DNA from: Elmis aenea
Lineage: Eukaryota; Arthropoda; Insecta; Coleoptera; Elmidae
Assembly (NCBI GenBank): GCA_947652605.1
Contig: OX393579.1
Location: 6,324,001 to 6,388,000, forward strand
Length of the DNA stretch: 64,000 nt
Direction of reading: 5' to 3'
In this document: piece by piece, positions 12,791 to 24,489 of the stretch
Layout of the letters: every line of letters starts with the position of its first letter
Numbering within the stretch: the stretch's first letter is position 1
Made by a program: the position numbers and the translations under genes
The notes under the pieces: generated by a model
The model's database searches: none
The model's input: the letters and a program-made list of their open reading frames with translations, nothing else
Told to the model about the DNA's origin: nothing

Positions 12791-12799
12791 CTTTAGTTG

Positions 12800-14810
12800 A
12801 ATGTTTGTAGATTTTCATTGGTCAAAAATAGTACCTTGAAAATATCGTTGCAAAAGGGTCGAAACTTCGGTTCAGTAAACATTAGAACTTACTGCCCAAA
12901 CTCGCAAGCTAAAACATTCAAAGATTAGTACAAATTGCAAGGTACTGGGTAATTTCTCTTAACTTTTTCATACCATGCTTAGATTTTTTATCAATAGAAC
13001 TCGATGTTGATTGGCAATATGGAATGTTGGTATAAAAATAACAACTCACAACTATAGACGTATTTTTGCAGTAGTTGCTTTGGCAATATACTGAATAAGA
13101 CTAACGCCGTGCGAAACAAGTTTTTTGTATGCTCATTTTGTTTGAATTTATATTGAAATACATAAAAAAAAAATATTTAAATAATAAATGAGCCCTAATT
13201 TTATTTAGATATGTACTAAGATGTGCCTATTTGACTGGATATTCTCATTTCATACTAAAAATATTGTAATGATTTCCAAGATCTTATTTTTACCACATTC
13301 AACACAAATATTGTACCAAACCAAGCAAGATTTAAAATTATAATCAAATTATGGTGCATTAATTAGTTTTCTTAGATATACCTACCTGTAATTACAGATA
13401 TGATTTTGCAACACTGATTAACTCCTAAGCATGCAAGCTGGTCTGCACGCACACAAAAAAAAACAGTAAGAATTTTAAATAATATGCTCCAACATATTAA
13501 AATAAGTAATTTATCGACTTAGCCAGTTACAAGTAACGGCAAGGACTCGACACACTTACATTTTTTTTTTATAACTTTATGGTTAAAACAGCTTAAGACC
13601 AATTTGTTGAGAATGTGCTAAAAGCAAGAATACGAAAATTAGGTGTGAAATTTGCAAAAGAACTTCATTACTTTTGCCATTGTGCATGCTTCATTTAACA
13701 ATCAGTTGTGTGAAATTGCAGCTATTATATAACCAACGACACCCTCTTCGTTTTAAGTTCCTGTTTTTTTCAACAATTACTATGTTTGTTAGGGAAAAAT
13801 GCACATAGAATTGGCTGCATTATTTGTTGCTAACATAAAATTTGTAAAGGCAAACTTTATTATTTTAAGACTATGCAAAAGAAACCTATGTACATAGAAA
13901 ATAACCCGATTGTATCAGGACAAAATGAGTTTTTGTGGGTTGTACTCTTAATACTTTTAGTACCTAATGATAAAGCAATTTAGTGGCACAGGCAGATCCC
14001 AAGTTATGAACTTTTGATTTACAAATTCGCCATACCAAAGGCCATAATTATTGAATGTAGATAAAAAATATGAGTAACTTGTTTAGTTTTCATAGATCAA
14101 ATATTTTTAATAACCTAAGGCATGGCGGACAACATCTAGGGGAAAAAATCGGTCATAAACTGCGTATATTTTACAACATACATGTGGAAAATACACCAAA
14201 TTATGCATTACATACGTCTTTACATGTTCTACCTTCGTAATTATTTTATGAACTGTTGTGTTGTCTCAGATTTGATGTAGGTACTTAATTGCTGATAGAT
14301 TTACCCAACAAATTTGTGCGTTTCATTGAGTAAGATAAAGATATAACAATGCTTTAAAGCATACGCTTGGGACTTGAGTATAATTTACTAAATACATATT
14401 TAGTTATTTACATACCAAACAATAAATTATTAATAAACAAAAGTGATTGTACTTCTTGCATTGTCACTCGGTCATTAGCATAATAGCGGATCTGAATGAT
14501 CAAAAAGTCATTAGTTGGCAGTTGTTTTGTAAAGTTTTTTTAGGAGAAATATCACAATCGCTATAAGTGTTAGATAAATTGTTAAAAAAAAACAAATAAG
14601 ATCGTTAATTAATTAGCAATGGCTACTATAAAATTAATTTTATTGTTGTCACCGCACTGTTATCTAAAAAAATTTGGCTACTTTTAAAGGAGTTTTTCAC
14701 AAGTCTAGTTTCTGAACATCATATATATTATAAGGGTTATATAAAAATTCGTGCATAGTACATAGATATGCACACATCCCTACACCTACAGGTAGATGGG
14801 AATTTGATTA
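12800..14810. other. AT-rich DNA, no feature seen
   Basis: No coding block or inverted-repeat element resolved. Confidence 0.4.
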
Positions 14811-14812
14811 TA

Positions 14813-15062
14813 GTTTGCAGCTATGTTTACGAACTGAAGGCTTTCCGTTCGAACAAAAACTGTAAATACCTAAGTAAAAATTGCTGATAAAAAAATGTCC
14901 AAACGCAAATCAATGTATGCAATGTTGCCAATTGTTTTTTTCTTTAAATGGTTCTTGAAGCCATAGGAAGCATGGTACAACATTTTTGGATCCAGATTTT
15001 CGCCTTAGAATTTTACGAAGAACATCGTCACGTGTAGGTTCCGCCAATTTTTACACACCCTG
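14813..15062 (-). repeat. Partial copy of the 17833-18455 MITE, inverted
   Basis: The right end reads CGTCACGTGTAGGTTCCGCC...CACACCCTG then TA. The whole block, back to AGTTTGCAGCTATGTTTACG at 14813, is the inverted counterpart of 17833-18088 with only scattered differences. The other half of the element is missing on the left, so this is a truncated copy. Confidence 0.8.
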
Positions 15063-15285
15063 TATATATGATAGGGATTATTTAAAAACATAAGTTTCTG
15101 GAAACTATAATGCGTTAGAAAATTACGTTGCAAAGTGTCTGGCATGTTAGAGCAGGAGTGGGCATTAAATAAAAAAGAATATAATGTTAATGAGGAACAG
15201 AATTAAGCAAGAAAACATGGAAGGAAAAAACCATTAAATTTTGAAAATGGAAACATATTTAATTAAACTTCGCTTTTTTTATATA

Positions 15286-15955
15286 CAGCCTTATTCTAAA
15301 TGTCTGTAACAAAGAGAAAAGTTTTATTAGACATTTCACAGAAAATTTAATTTGTGATAAATGTTGGTGCGTAACCTAAAACTAATTTTAAGAGCAAAAA
15401 GATTTAACAAAAAGTCATACGACACTAGATTTTAGCGATCTCAGGAATATTCACAAGAGCATAGTGCCCTTATTTGAAGAGTTACAAAAAAACTTTAGAG
15501 GGAATTACTGTTTAGGATTCAAAAATAAGACAAAATGTAAAATTTGACGTTAGAGTACCAATTTTAAAGTAATTTGGACGTTCAAAAGTCTGTAATGGAA
15601 AAGTTTTTTATTATCGGTTTCTCAAAATAGTTCATTCTTGATCAAAGTTAGTGCATGGTTTAAGACATGCTTCAAGTTTAAAAAAAACTTCGATACATTT
15701 TATTTGACCCAAGAGTGAAGTGTCCTTATTTGAAAAGTTAAACAAAAAAATGAGGGGATAAAGTTGTTATAAATAAATAATATCGGTTTCTTTTGAACTT
15801 ATTTTGAAATCTAGTGTCATATGAATTTTTATTGTTTTTTTTTCAATCTTCAAATTATATTTAGTCCATGCACCAACTTTTATCAGGAATATAATTTTCT
15901 GAAAAATTGGTAATAAAAATCTTTTCCATTTGTTAAAGACTTTTGAATGGCGCTG
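15286..15955. mobile_element. Foldback DNA element with CAGC ends and TA duplication
   Basis: Inverted arms run from 15286 to about 15435 and from about 15812 to 15955: left CAGCCTTATTCTAAATGTCT, right (inverted) CAGCGCCATTCAAAAGTCTT, then colinear blocks GTTGGTGC and GACACTAGATTT in both. TA dinucleotides flank both ends (15284-15285, 15956-15957), as for the Tc1/mariner group. A third, partial copy of the arm lies internally at 15560-15680, and CCTTATTTGAA is repeated at 15469 and 15723. No transposase. Non-autonomous MITE; family unnamed. Confidence 0.7.
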
Positions 15956-15960
15956 TAAAA

Positions 15961-16561
15961 TCTAATATAAAAGAGCTTGTTTGTGTGTTTGTTTGTTTGT
16001 TTGTTTGTTCGCTATAGAATCCTAGGTCCGTTGACCGATCGGGACCAAATTTTGCACAGTTACTATTTAGGACCTTGCAGATCTAACGCCAAACTTTAAG
16101 TACAAGCACATATTAAAAACAAATAAAATAAATAATTACTTGGACGGGATTCGATCTTACGTCGACAAATACCTGGCCATAACACGATACGGCGCGGTGT
16201 ATTTCACAAGTAAAGATTGTTTTTTATACAATTAGTAATAAATGTAGGTACATGAAGTATTATTTTTATAAGTACATTTTTAATTGAAACAAGACGAAAG
16301 AAAATAAATTTGAGTTATTATTAAATTTTTAAGCAATAAATAGTTGGGTACTTTTTAAGGAATTATAAGAAAATGAAAAGATGATTGATCAGAGTATGTC
16401 ATTTGTGTATGATTTGGAATTATTGGGGTTATTCAAGTTGAAAAAGTAATTAGTAAATCTGCTACTAACGAAGAGACAAGAGTCTCGGCCGAGCTCGCAG
16501 TCTGTGATTGATAAGAGAGAATAATTGTAATCACCCGTGCAACGCCGGGTAAATCATCTTG
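15961..16561 (+). mobile_element. Helitron-like non-autonomous element
   Basis: The 5' end TCTAATATAAAAG follows an A and leads into a TTTG microsatellite and GTCCGTTGACCGATCGGGAC, the layout of many animal Helitron 5' ends (TC start, then a block near GGACCGAT). Near the 3' end the hairpin ACCCGTGCAACGCCGGGT (16534-16551) is followed by AAATCATCTTG and a T. Helitrons normally end CTRR before T; CTTG is a one-base departure. Insertion between A and T fits. No Rep/helicase is encoded. I take it as a degraded Helitron-like element, not a certain one. Confidence 0.6.
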
Positions 16562-16569
16562 TATCTTAT

Positions 16570-17828
16570 AAAAATGCTAAACCAGATTTTCAGTATTTAA
16601 ATAGGCAAATAAAGAGATTGCTTCTGAGGAACAGAAAAAAGTTGAAGTTGGAACTAATTTAGCATTTTAACAAGAAATACTTAAAAATAAGTGATTTTTA
16701 ATTAAACTTAATTATGTTGAGAAAAAAATACTTAAAAAAGTTAATCATTTATTAAAGTTTTTGCTAAAAAAAAAAAACAGGACAAAGTTGAAATGTTTAT
16801 TAATCTATAGGATTAGGTGCTTTGCAAATTTTAAATTTAAAAAAATATTTTTTTATTAAAGTTGTTCTTCTCTGATTCAACTTTTTTATTAGCGCTTTTT
16901 CTGTTTAAACTTTAATGTATAGCTTTAGTTATTTGGGCTCTCCGCTGACGATGAGCCCGGCTTTTCTCCCCAACGCTTTGGCGGTTTAGGAGTCTACTCA
17001 CAATATTATTGTTAATTTTTTTAAATAATAATGTTACTAGCAGTAAAGCATTTTTAATTGGCATTAATGAAATGCAAAATTCGCTAAAATTTATAAGAAT
17101 CTCCAACTGCGCGTCGCCTTGAAGTGTTCGATAGCATTATTTCATGTACCTATGTTTTTGGCAGCTAATTAAAGTAATTAATTTAAATGCGTTTTTCTAA
17201 TAACATCAATTTAAATTTGTCAAAAATTATTACACCGGAACCGGAAAACTTCCGTGTGAACGTTAGCCTTTACATTTTTTAGCCAACCTTAAACATTTCT
17301 AAGATTTATTCCGTCTGTAAGAACGAATAAATTTTCTTTCAGCTCCAATCCTGTTTGCACTTAGTCGTTTACAAAATCGCATTAAGAAAACAAAAACAAC
17401 GAATGTAAACGTGAAGTATGTTCTGACCTAAACATTAAACAATCCGAGGTAAACGGCTCTGCAATGTCAATAGCACTGTATCACAATCGGAGTTGGCCGT
17501 TAGTGAAAGTGTTTTGATACCTCTGCACAATATATTATTGTTGCATCATAAATTAAACAATATATAATTACTACGAAAAAACAGCGGTTAGTACCTGATT
17601 GCGAATGCACGAACTGCATAGGTTACGCATTAGAAAATGTATTTTATGTCGGTCATACGTTTTTTTTTTTAGAGTACAGAAAAATGGGTTTTGCAAGATC
17701 GTTGCAACGGAATTTCGTTTAACGTAAAGAAAATATGTAAATTAGTTTTAAAATGCCAGGTAAATTAGGTAAAGAACAACAAATAAATTAAGTTAAAAAA
17801 AAACAAAATATTTTTTTAAACAATTTTA
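16570..17828. other. AT-rich DNA, no feature seen
   Basis: A short GC-richer stretch at 16925-16995 yields no recognisable protein or RNA. Nothing else noted. Confidence 0.4.
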
Positions 17829-17832
17829 TATA

Positions 17833-18455
17833 CAAGGTGTGTATAAATTGGCGGAAGCGCTACGCGTGACGATGTTCTTCGTAAAATTCTAAGTCGAAAA
17901 TCTTAATACAAAAATACTGTACTATGCTTCCTATTGCCTTAGGAACCATTTAAAGAAAAAAAAAATTGGCAACATTGCATACATTGATTTGCGTTTGGAC
18001 ATTTTTTTATTAGCAAATTTTTACTTGGGTATTTACAATTTTTGTTCGAACTGAAAGCCTTCAGTTCGTAAACATAGCTGCAAACTTTTGGGTATCGTCT
18101 AACACAAACTAGAAATAATTACGAGAAAATCAGAGATGACAGCTAATGACAATGTTGCCATATGTATTATTTTTATTCAAATCAGTGATTTACATATTTT
18201 CGACACCAATTTTTGAAAGGAAGAACACAATATCTAGGAAAAAATACTATTCGAAATTAATTTGTATTCCAAATTGCAGCTTTTTCATTAACAAATATTA
18301 AATAATAACGCTCATTAAAGGACTGAATGTTAAAACTTTGAGGACCTCTTGCAGAAACAGCAAGCATGGTACATTTTGTTATTAAGATTTTCGACTAAAA
18401 ATTTTACGAAGAACATCGTCACGTGTAGCGCTTCCGCCAATTTATATACACCCTG
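17833..18455. mobile_element. MITE with CAGGGTGTGTATA ends
   Basis: Left CAAGGTGTGTATAAATTGGC and right, inverted, CAGGGTGTATATAAATTGGC; the two arms stay alike for about 105 bases through GGAAGCGCTACRCGTGACGA. Flanks are TA (TATA) on both sides. An 8-bp stem hairpin GAACTGAA/TTCAGTTC sits at about 18049-18068. A truncated inverted copy lies at 14813-15062. No coding region. Confidence 0.82.
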
Positions 18456-18459
18456 TATA

Positions 18460-19880
18460 TGCCAATTGTACCAAAAATTGAAAACCAAGAATTATGTTTT
18501 TAAATTCAAGTTAAGCAATATTTTTATTCGTAAAGATAATTTTTAAAGAGTCAATTTTTTATACTAACCGATTTTTCCTTCGTTTCCGGTTTAACAGGAA
18601 GTAAAGGTTAATAGGTATATAAATAGAATAAGATAATTTGGTCTACTGTTAAAGGCATCTATTTTAGTTTACAAAGTCATTTTTATATTTTCCATGTTCA
18701 ACATCGTTTATTTATTAACATTTAATTAGCAAACGACTAGACAATTTTTTATAAAATAATTGTGTTATGATTTGGAAAAAAATCTTTAGACTGCGCTGTT
18801 CTGATTTGCCAATTTAAGTCCAGTTTATTTAAAACAGCACACAAGCAGACAGTTATTCTCTTTATGATCTTTTTTCATATTGAATATATAAGCCATTTAT
18901 TTTGAAAGTGGTATAAGTAACTTTTTGCGAAAAACGAGTTAAAGCCTTTAAAAATCATTACTTATTTCGTCAATAGAAATTTTATTGCTAAACAGAAGCG
19001 CAAATACATTTATTTTGAAAATGGCATGATGACGGATTTGCTTCCTCCAATTAACCACAGCTATTTTTAAAAATTTGAAACAAAGTGAAATGTCTGAAGA
19101 CTTCATCACTCCTAATAACAACAATGATTCAACACTTAAATAAATTTCCATGAGAAAACCTTTTTTTATATCTATTACTGACACTTATATTTTAAAATGT
19201 ACTGATGGATTAACTAATTACTAATATATTTTATGAATATTAATTGCAAAGAAAAATTCTTGAATAAACTTGTTATAAAATACATTGCATAAATTACTTA
19301 CATTATATAATTTACTTATCAATTTTTTTAAATTACTGTCTTATCAAAGATCACTTCAGTAAAACACATCGGACAAGTTTGTATAAACTACTGATTTTGA
19401 AAGTGGCACTTTACAGTAATGAAAAATGGAGATTCGTTAATGTTTGTGCGAAATTATGTACACTGAGAAAAAAATAAGCAACCGAGATAACAAATATAAG
19501 TGAAATATCCTTATAGTTGGCATAATAAATTGCTGCTATTTATTTACAACAACAAAATTTCTACTCATGTATATGAAAGTTGTCATTTTCTCACTGCCTA
19601 CCCTACATGAAAGTTTTACTTTCGTTACTAGTGGCGAAAACAATGTCAATGTCAAAATCAAATTGTAAAATTCACGATTTGTTTTAGCTTAAACTCATAA
19701 TAAACTAAAATTGCTATTCTTAGCAAATAATTCAATTTAAATGTGGCATTTTATATAAAAGCCTAAGAGTGGTAAAAAAAATTAATATTAAATATATTTC
19801 GTTTGCAGGTTTTAATTTTATTTCTGTCAATGTCAGTGTGGAAGTGTCGCTATGGAAATGAAATGATTAATTAATACTTT
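18460..19880. other. AT-rich DNA with one dispersed segment
   Basis: The strings CACTTTACAGTAATGAAAAA (19407) and ACCGAGATAACAAATATA (19481) recur at 62883 and 62909 with the roughly 55 bases between them missing. TTTTGAAARTGGYA recurs at 18900, 19014 and 19395. No gene. Confidence 0.4.
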
Positions 19881-19884
19881 ATAC

Positions 19885-20255
19885 GAGGCGTGTAGTGCTA
19901 GAGTGGCCTAACCCACAAAATCGCAAATTTTGAGTTATCAGTACCAATGTATAGTACCACCTGTTAAAAGCCCAACTTTAATTTCCCCTTGTAAAGCATA
20001 GATTGAACCAAAAGTTTGTAAATGCGTCCGAATAATTTTCTGTTTTTTTTTAAAGCAATTGTGGCCCAAATCACAATTTTGTGGGTTTGGCACTACTGTG
20101 TGCATCAAACGTCGAAAGTTTAAAGCATAACCAACTATAAAAGTGTATTATTTGTAAGTATAGGTTTAAAAATATAGAAACAAGCTGAAACTTAAAATGC
20201 CTTTTTCTCATTTGTTACTGTGATGGGGTTAGGCCACTCTAGCGCTACACGCCTC
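19885..20255. mobile_element. 371-bp MITE with 30-bp terminal inverted repeats
   Basis: The terminal repeats 19885-19914 and 20226-20255 match at 29 of 30 bases (GAGGCGTGTAGYGCTAGAGT and so on, ending GGCCTAACCC). Flanks are TAC on both sides (19882-19884, 20256-20258), so the duplication is TA or TAC. An internal inverted partial copy of the end (CCCACAAAAT...) lies at 20071-20100. Non-coding; superfamily not assigned. Confidence 0.88.
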
Positions 20256-20259
20256 TACA

Positions 20260-21984
20260 TAATAATTTATTGTCATTTAGTTCGTTTACATTAAATTTCG
20301 TTCTATAATATAATTTTAAATTCGTAGAAAAAATAACAATTACTACTCGAGATGAAATCAGTTTTTTCGTTCGTGCTCAATAAATCTCACCTCCCGAAAA
20401 AAACTGGACTTTCATCTCTTGTTGTAAAATATACTACTCCTATAAGTTAAGTAGGTTTCTATTAGACTATTAACAACCCCATATAGTATTTGTTTTTGAC
20501 ATCTATTGATTTTTATCTCATTATGGGGTTTTCATTCCCAGCATATGCTGATATGAATCTTGCTTTAGAAAGAGCTTTTGGTAAGGATGCAGTAATGCAA
20601 GCAGTTATAATTTATCGTCAAAATAGTCCGATTTCATCATTTGCTTGACAATTTTTGACTGTTGATTGAAGAAGTTTACTAACAAATTTGTGTCAAAAAT
20701 TAACAAGATAGAGTACTTGAGTTAATAAGACCCTACTTAACGAAAAGTGTATTTGCCAATGTAATACAAGGAATCCATAGATGAAAAAAATAATGACAAT
20801 AATTTTTTTTTAAAGAAAATATTTTTAAATAAAATTAATGTGTATGCTTTTCAGAGACCTAGTGTTTGTCATTTCCAGTTACATACTGTTTAAATTGAAG
20901 TACCTACTGTGAAGTTTGATCCATTTTTAACCGAACTAAATGATTTAAAATTGGTATTTCTCTCTATATTGTTGTATTTAGCTCACATATGGTTTATATA
21001 TTGTTTTATTTGACCTGTCTTCATTTTACAGACGCAATCAATAGATATAATTTACTGGAAATCGATCGACACCAGGATATAAGTTCGCTATTGCGAACAT
21101 TGATTGAAAATTTCCGCAAACCGTTTTATCTTCAAAACCACAATTATTAATTCACACAGGGTCAAACCTCACGCTAGAGGTCAGTACGGAACGCTCAGCT
21201 CTTCTAAAAACTATTTAAAAACCTTGAATAAATTGTGATTTCAGACGGGATTCATATTATCTGGTGGGCGCATAAAGTTATAAACAATAAATAAATTTGT
21301 TAGGGACAAATGTCACCTGGGAGGTTAATAACCAGTCATATGCGGAAGATACGCTATTGTGGAAATGAAAATAAAAGTATAATTAGTAAACAATGATGTG
21401 TGGTAAGGTGTTATTAGGAAATATGCTAATTTAGCGTGTGGTATAGTTCAGATTGAGTTTAGATTATTAGAAGTTTGCGGTGAATAAGATGTTACTCTCA
21501 CTTTTGTGCAAGAAAATATGTTTGCGCACTAATTAAAGGACTTACTGATGCAAAGATACTTATTTTTTGCGTTTTACTAACTCGCTTAGGAAACTTGTTG
21601 TTCTGTTGCCCCAATTCTTGCAGCATAAGCATTTGATTTAACAAGAACAACTCCTTAAAGGATACCACAACAAATCTCTGGATATTGTAAGCAAAAACAA
21701 AGAGAACTTAAAAACTTGTAAACAAAGTTTTTACAAAACGCATTTTGATTAGCGCCTGATGTTTCCAAATACTTAAATGTTAAAGTTTTTTTAAAACATT
21801 TTAACACTAAGCACATTAAATTTTTGTATGGATTTTTTCCAAAAAAATCCTCCGTGTTGTAACTTTATAATTCACAATGGACATCATGATTGGCCATTTC
21901 TTTGATAAACAAGTTAATGGAATGAGTTTGAAAATTTAACACAGCACAACTGAATTTTCCAGTAAAAAAAAAATTTATAATTTA
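20260..21984. other. AT-rich DNA, no feature seen
   Basis: No coding block or element ends resolved. Confidence 0.4.
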
Positions 21985-21992
21985 TTTACAGT

Positions 21993-22260
21993 CAGTGGTG
22001 TAGCTAGTGAGAGCAGAAGACGCATTTTTTTTGGGGCGGCAGTTTTAGCCTACCCGAATGGGCCAAAAATGAAAATCTCGAGGTAATGAAGGATCAGTAG
22101 ATATAATAATCAGTACCGGCAAAAGCGCTATTAAATTCATAAAAACGTATTTAAAAAAAGGAATTCTTATTGAAGTTAGAAGATACCACGGGCTAGTAGA
22201 CCTGGCTACACCGATAACCCGCCCCCTTGTAACGACAGACAAACTCTAGCTACGGCACTG
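21993..22260. mobile_element. CAGTGGYGTAGC MITE, copy 1
   Basis: Ends are CAGTGGTGTAGCTAG and, inverted, CAGTGCCGTAGCTAG. The flanks repeat TTACAGT (21986-21992 and 22262-22268); counting one more base gives 8 bp with a mismatch. A 7-8-bp duplication and CAGTG ends suggest hAT, by inference. A relative lies at 49543-49749. The minus-strand frame over it is a chance frame. Confidence 0.8.
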
Positions 22261-22269
22261 CTTACAGTA

Positions 22270-23950
22270 AAGTATACTGAAATATATGAATGTTTCGCTC
22301 AAATTTAATTCTGTCTGATAAATTTATCCCATACGGTAACTTGTGCAGGTAGAACGGGGTTGTAATAGGATTGGGCTGACCTTACCTTTTGCTGTGTCGT
22401 TTTAAAGTCCTTGAAAAATTAACAGAGGGAAAACCGATTAAATTTACTTGGCGCAAAACATTGTTTAACAACTGATACACAGTATTACATTAAAAATGCA
22501 TTTCTAATTTTGGTTTCGCTAAATAGAAATGATCCGTTTTTGTTAAGAATTTGAGTTTTATTCAGCAACTTTTGGCCAGTTACATTTTGTAAGATGTTTA
22601 ATTGTACTGGAGCTGGTGAACACAAGCACTATCAAAATAGAGTTGACAGGAATATGTTGAGCTGGTCAAAAAGGAGTCAAAGAAGAAAAAATACATAGGC
22701 TATTTATACAGGGTGTTTGATTAATCACGACCAACGTTATTATCTTGATATCCGTTAGAGATAAAGGGATGGCTAAATTGGTAAGGAAGTTCAAAGGACC
22801 TAAAATGAACAGATGTAAATTAAAATCTTCTGAGAAACTTAAAAATCTTAAAACTAGTTTATTTTTTACTAATAATAGTCAACAGCAATAACATGCAATT
22901 TGGTATTAAGATGTCCCAATCGCATGGGGTTATTAAAAATTGCACAGACTGCTTGGTTTTTGAGAAACTTTGGTGTAATTTTTAATATTTTATTGGCTCT
23001 AAATTGGATTCTTTTGATATTATTGATAATGGTTAATGCAATGGGAATCAGGTTTAAACAAAAAACTCGAAATACGATTTGGATTGGGAATAAGCCAAGT
23101 TGCAAAAAGCTAATGACATTATCGACTCAAATTTTTGGAAGAAATCTAACAGCGAAAATAAAAATCACATTTTAAAATTTAAAATTTTACAAAATCGTAT
23201 ATTAAAAGCAATTTTACTTCTAAGAATTTTAAATAAGGCATAACCAACGTCTGTCAATAAATTCAAAGATGTCTAACGATTCGTGTATCGATTTGTTTTG
23301 CAAATAGTCACGTTTGTCGTTTGTAAAAATAACTAATCGATGCAGTTTTAATGCTCTTCGCCAAGTAAAAACAAACAAATCGTCTATTTATAACGAAACG
23401 GTAATGTCAAGTGTCAAACATAATTAAATTACTTTTTATTGTAATGTATGCGCATTATTTCAATTCTTTTTTTAAACGAAACGACGATCTTTGTTCAACC
23501 TCATATTTTAATTTAATTAAAACAGGTAATGGAATAGGAATCATTGTGTTAATGCAAATAATCGGCAGGAAAAACCAACGTAAAACATAAATCTGTACCA
23601 ACACCTATAGGACAAGATAATTTTCCCACACAAGCATTAATTCTAATGTTTGTTTATTGTTTCATAGCTGTATAAGATAACATTTAACTATTTCACAACA
23701 TGCATATTAAAGAAACTTGTTGCTCATAATTTTCTAACTATGTGATAAAGTATATGCAAAAAATACTTTGCGAAACTGATCAAATATACAAGTATCAAAG
23801 TTTTCCAACTACTAATACTAGACTCTGAAGCAAGTTAAGAAGGTCTAGACAAAAATATAGATATAAATTAAAACAGAGGATTAACAGAAGTCGCTAGAGG
23901 TTTGCTTGGAACGAGGAAGGAAAATGAAAATAGAAAAGGTTCACAGTTTC
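22270..23950. other. AT-rich DNA with a CAGGGTG terminus at 22709
   Basis: At 22709 CAGGGTGTTTGATTAATCAC after TA is followed by TATCCGTTAGAGATAAAG, the same end type as 9290 and 28520, but no partner end was found. The two overlapping opposite frames at 22869-23175 are discussed among the rejected items. Confidence 0.45.
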
Positions 23951-23959
23951 ACAAAATAC

Positions 23960-24480
23960 AAGAATGAAGCATAAGTGTTTTCGTTTTGTTTTTTTAATTG
24001 TAACTTCAAACGTAAATATAACAACAAATGACGATTGTTCTTTGAAGTAAAAACCGTTCGAAGTCTCCTCTTGGCGAGTTGTACGATTTCGCGGCGGTAC
24101 CACGCCTTCTTCTTGGAGGCAAAAGACTCGCGGTACCCTACCTCGACATCCTCTAATGTTTCAAAGATGGGAATCAGATGGCGCAAAGTCCGGGTATGCG
24201 GGATGCGCCGAGTTCTCGGATCTTTTTCTTCATCTGCCTGGCGGTATGCGAAAGAACTTTGCCTTGCTGCAGCAACATACGCTTTCTGTTGAGGACAAGC
24301 GGGTATTTTCGGCTTAACTCCGCATACATTCGTTCGAGTCATGCAAAATACAGGTCAGTGTCAATGGCTCAGGTGTTTGGAACGAGCTCAAAGTGGATTA
24401 TGCCTTCAAAATTCCAACAGACACCTTTCTTGAGTACCTGACTCGTTTGGCCACCGGTTCAGCGATTTGCCAGAGGTTCA
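23960..24480 (-). pseudogene. mariner transposase relic (C-terminal two thirds)
   Basis: Minus-strand blocks follow the mariner catalytic domain in order: KKGVCWNFEGIIHFELVPN, then IDTDLYFA and LERMYAELSRKYPLVLNRKR, then LLQQGKVLSHTARQ at the place of the canonical LLQQDNARPHTA, a decayed third-aspartate region around 24170, and finally LEDVEVGYRESFASKKKAWY with REIVQLAKRRLRTV and GFYFKEQ, matching the ASKDxxFxxxGIxxLxxRWxxCVxxxGxYFE tail. There are in-frame stops at two sites and frameshifts before EDVEVGYRE and before GFYFKE. The second catalytic Asp is changed to Gly. The region is GC-richer than its neighbours, as an invading element would be. No flanking mariner repeats were recognised. 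Confidence 0.87.
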
Positions 24481-24489
24481 AGGTCCAAC

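Noticed and set aside
22869..23175. Overlapping frames on both strands; the minus one (IKRIQFRANKILKITPKFLK) is faintly like a Jockey LINE block
   Set aside because: The resemblance is limited to one short segment, no neighbouring LINE block was found, and the opposite strand is equally open.
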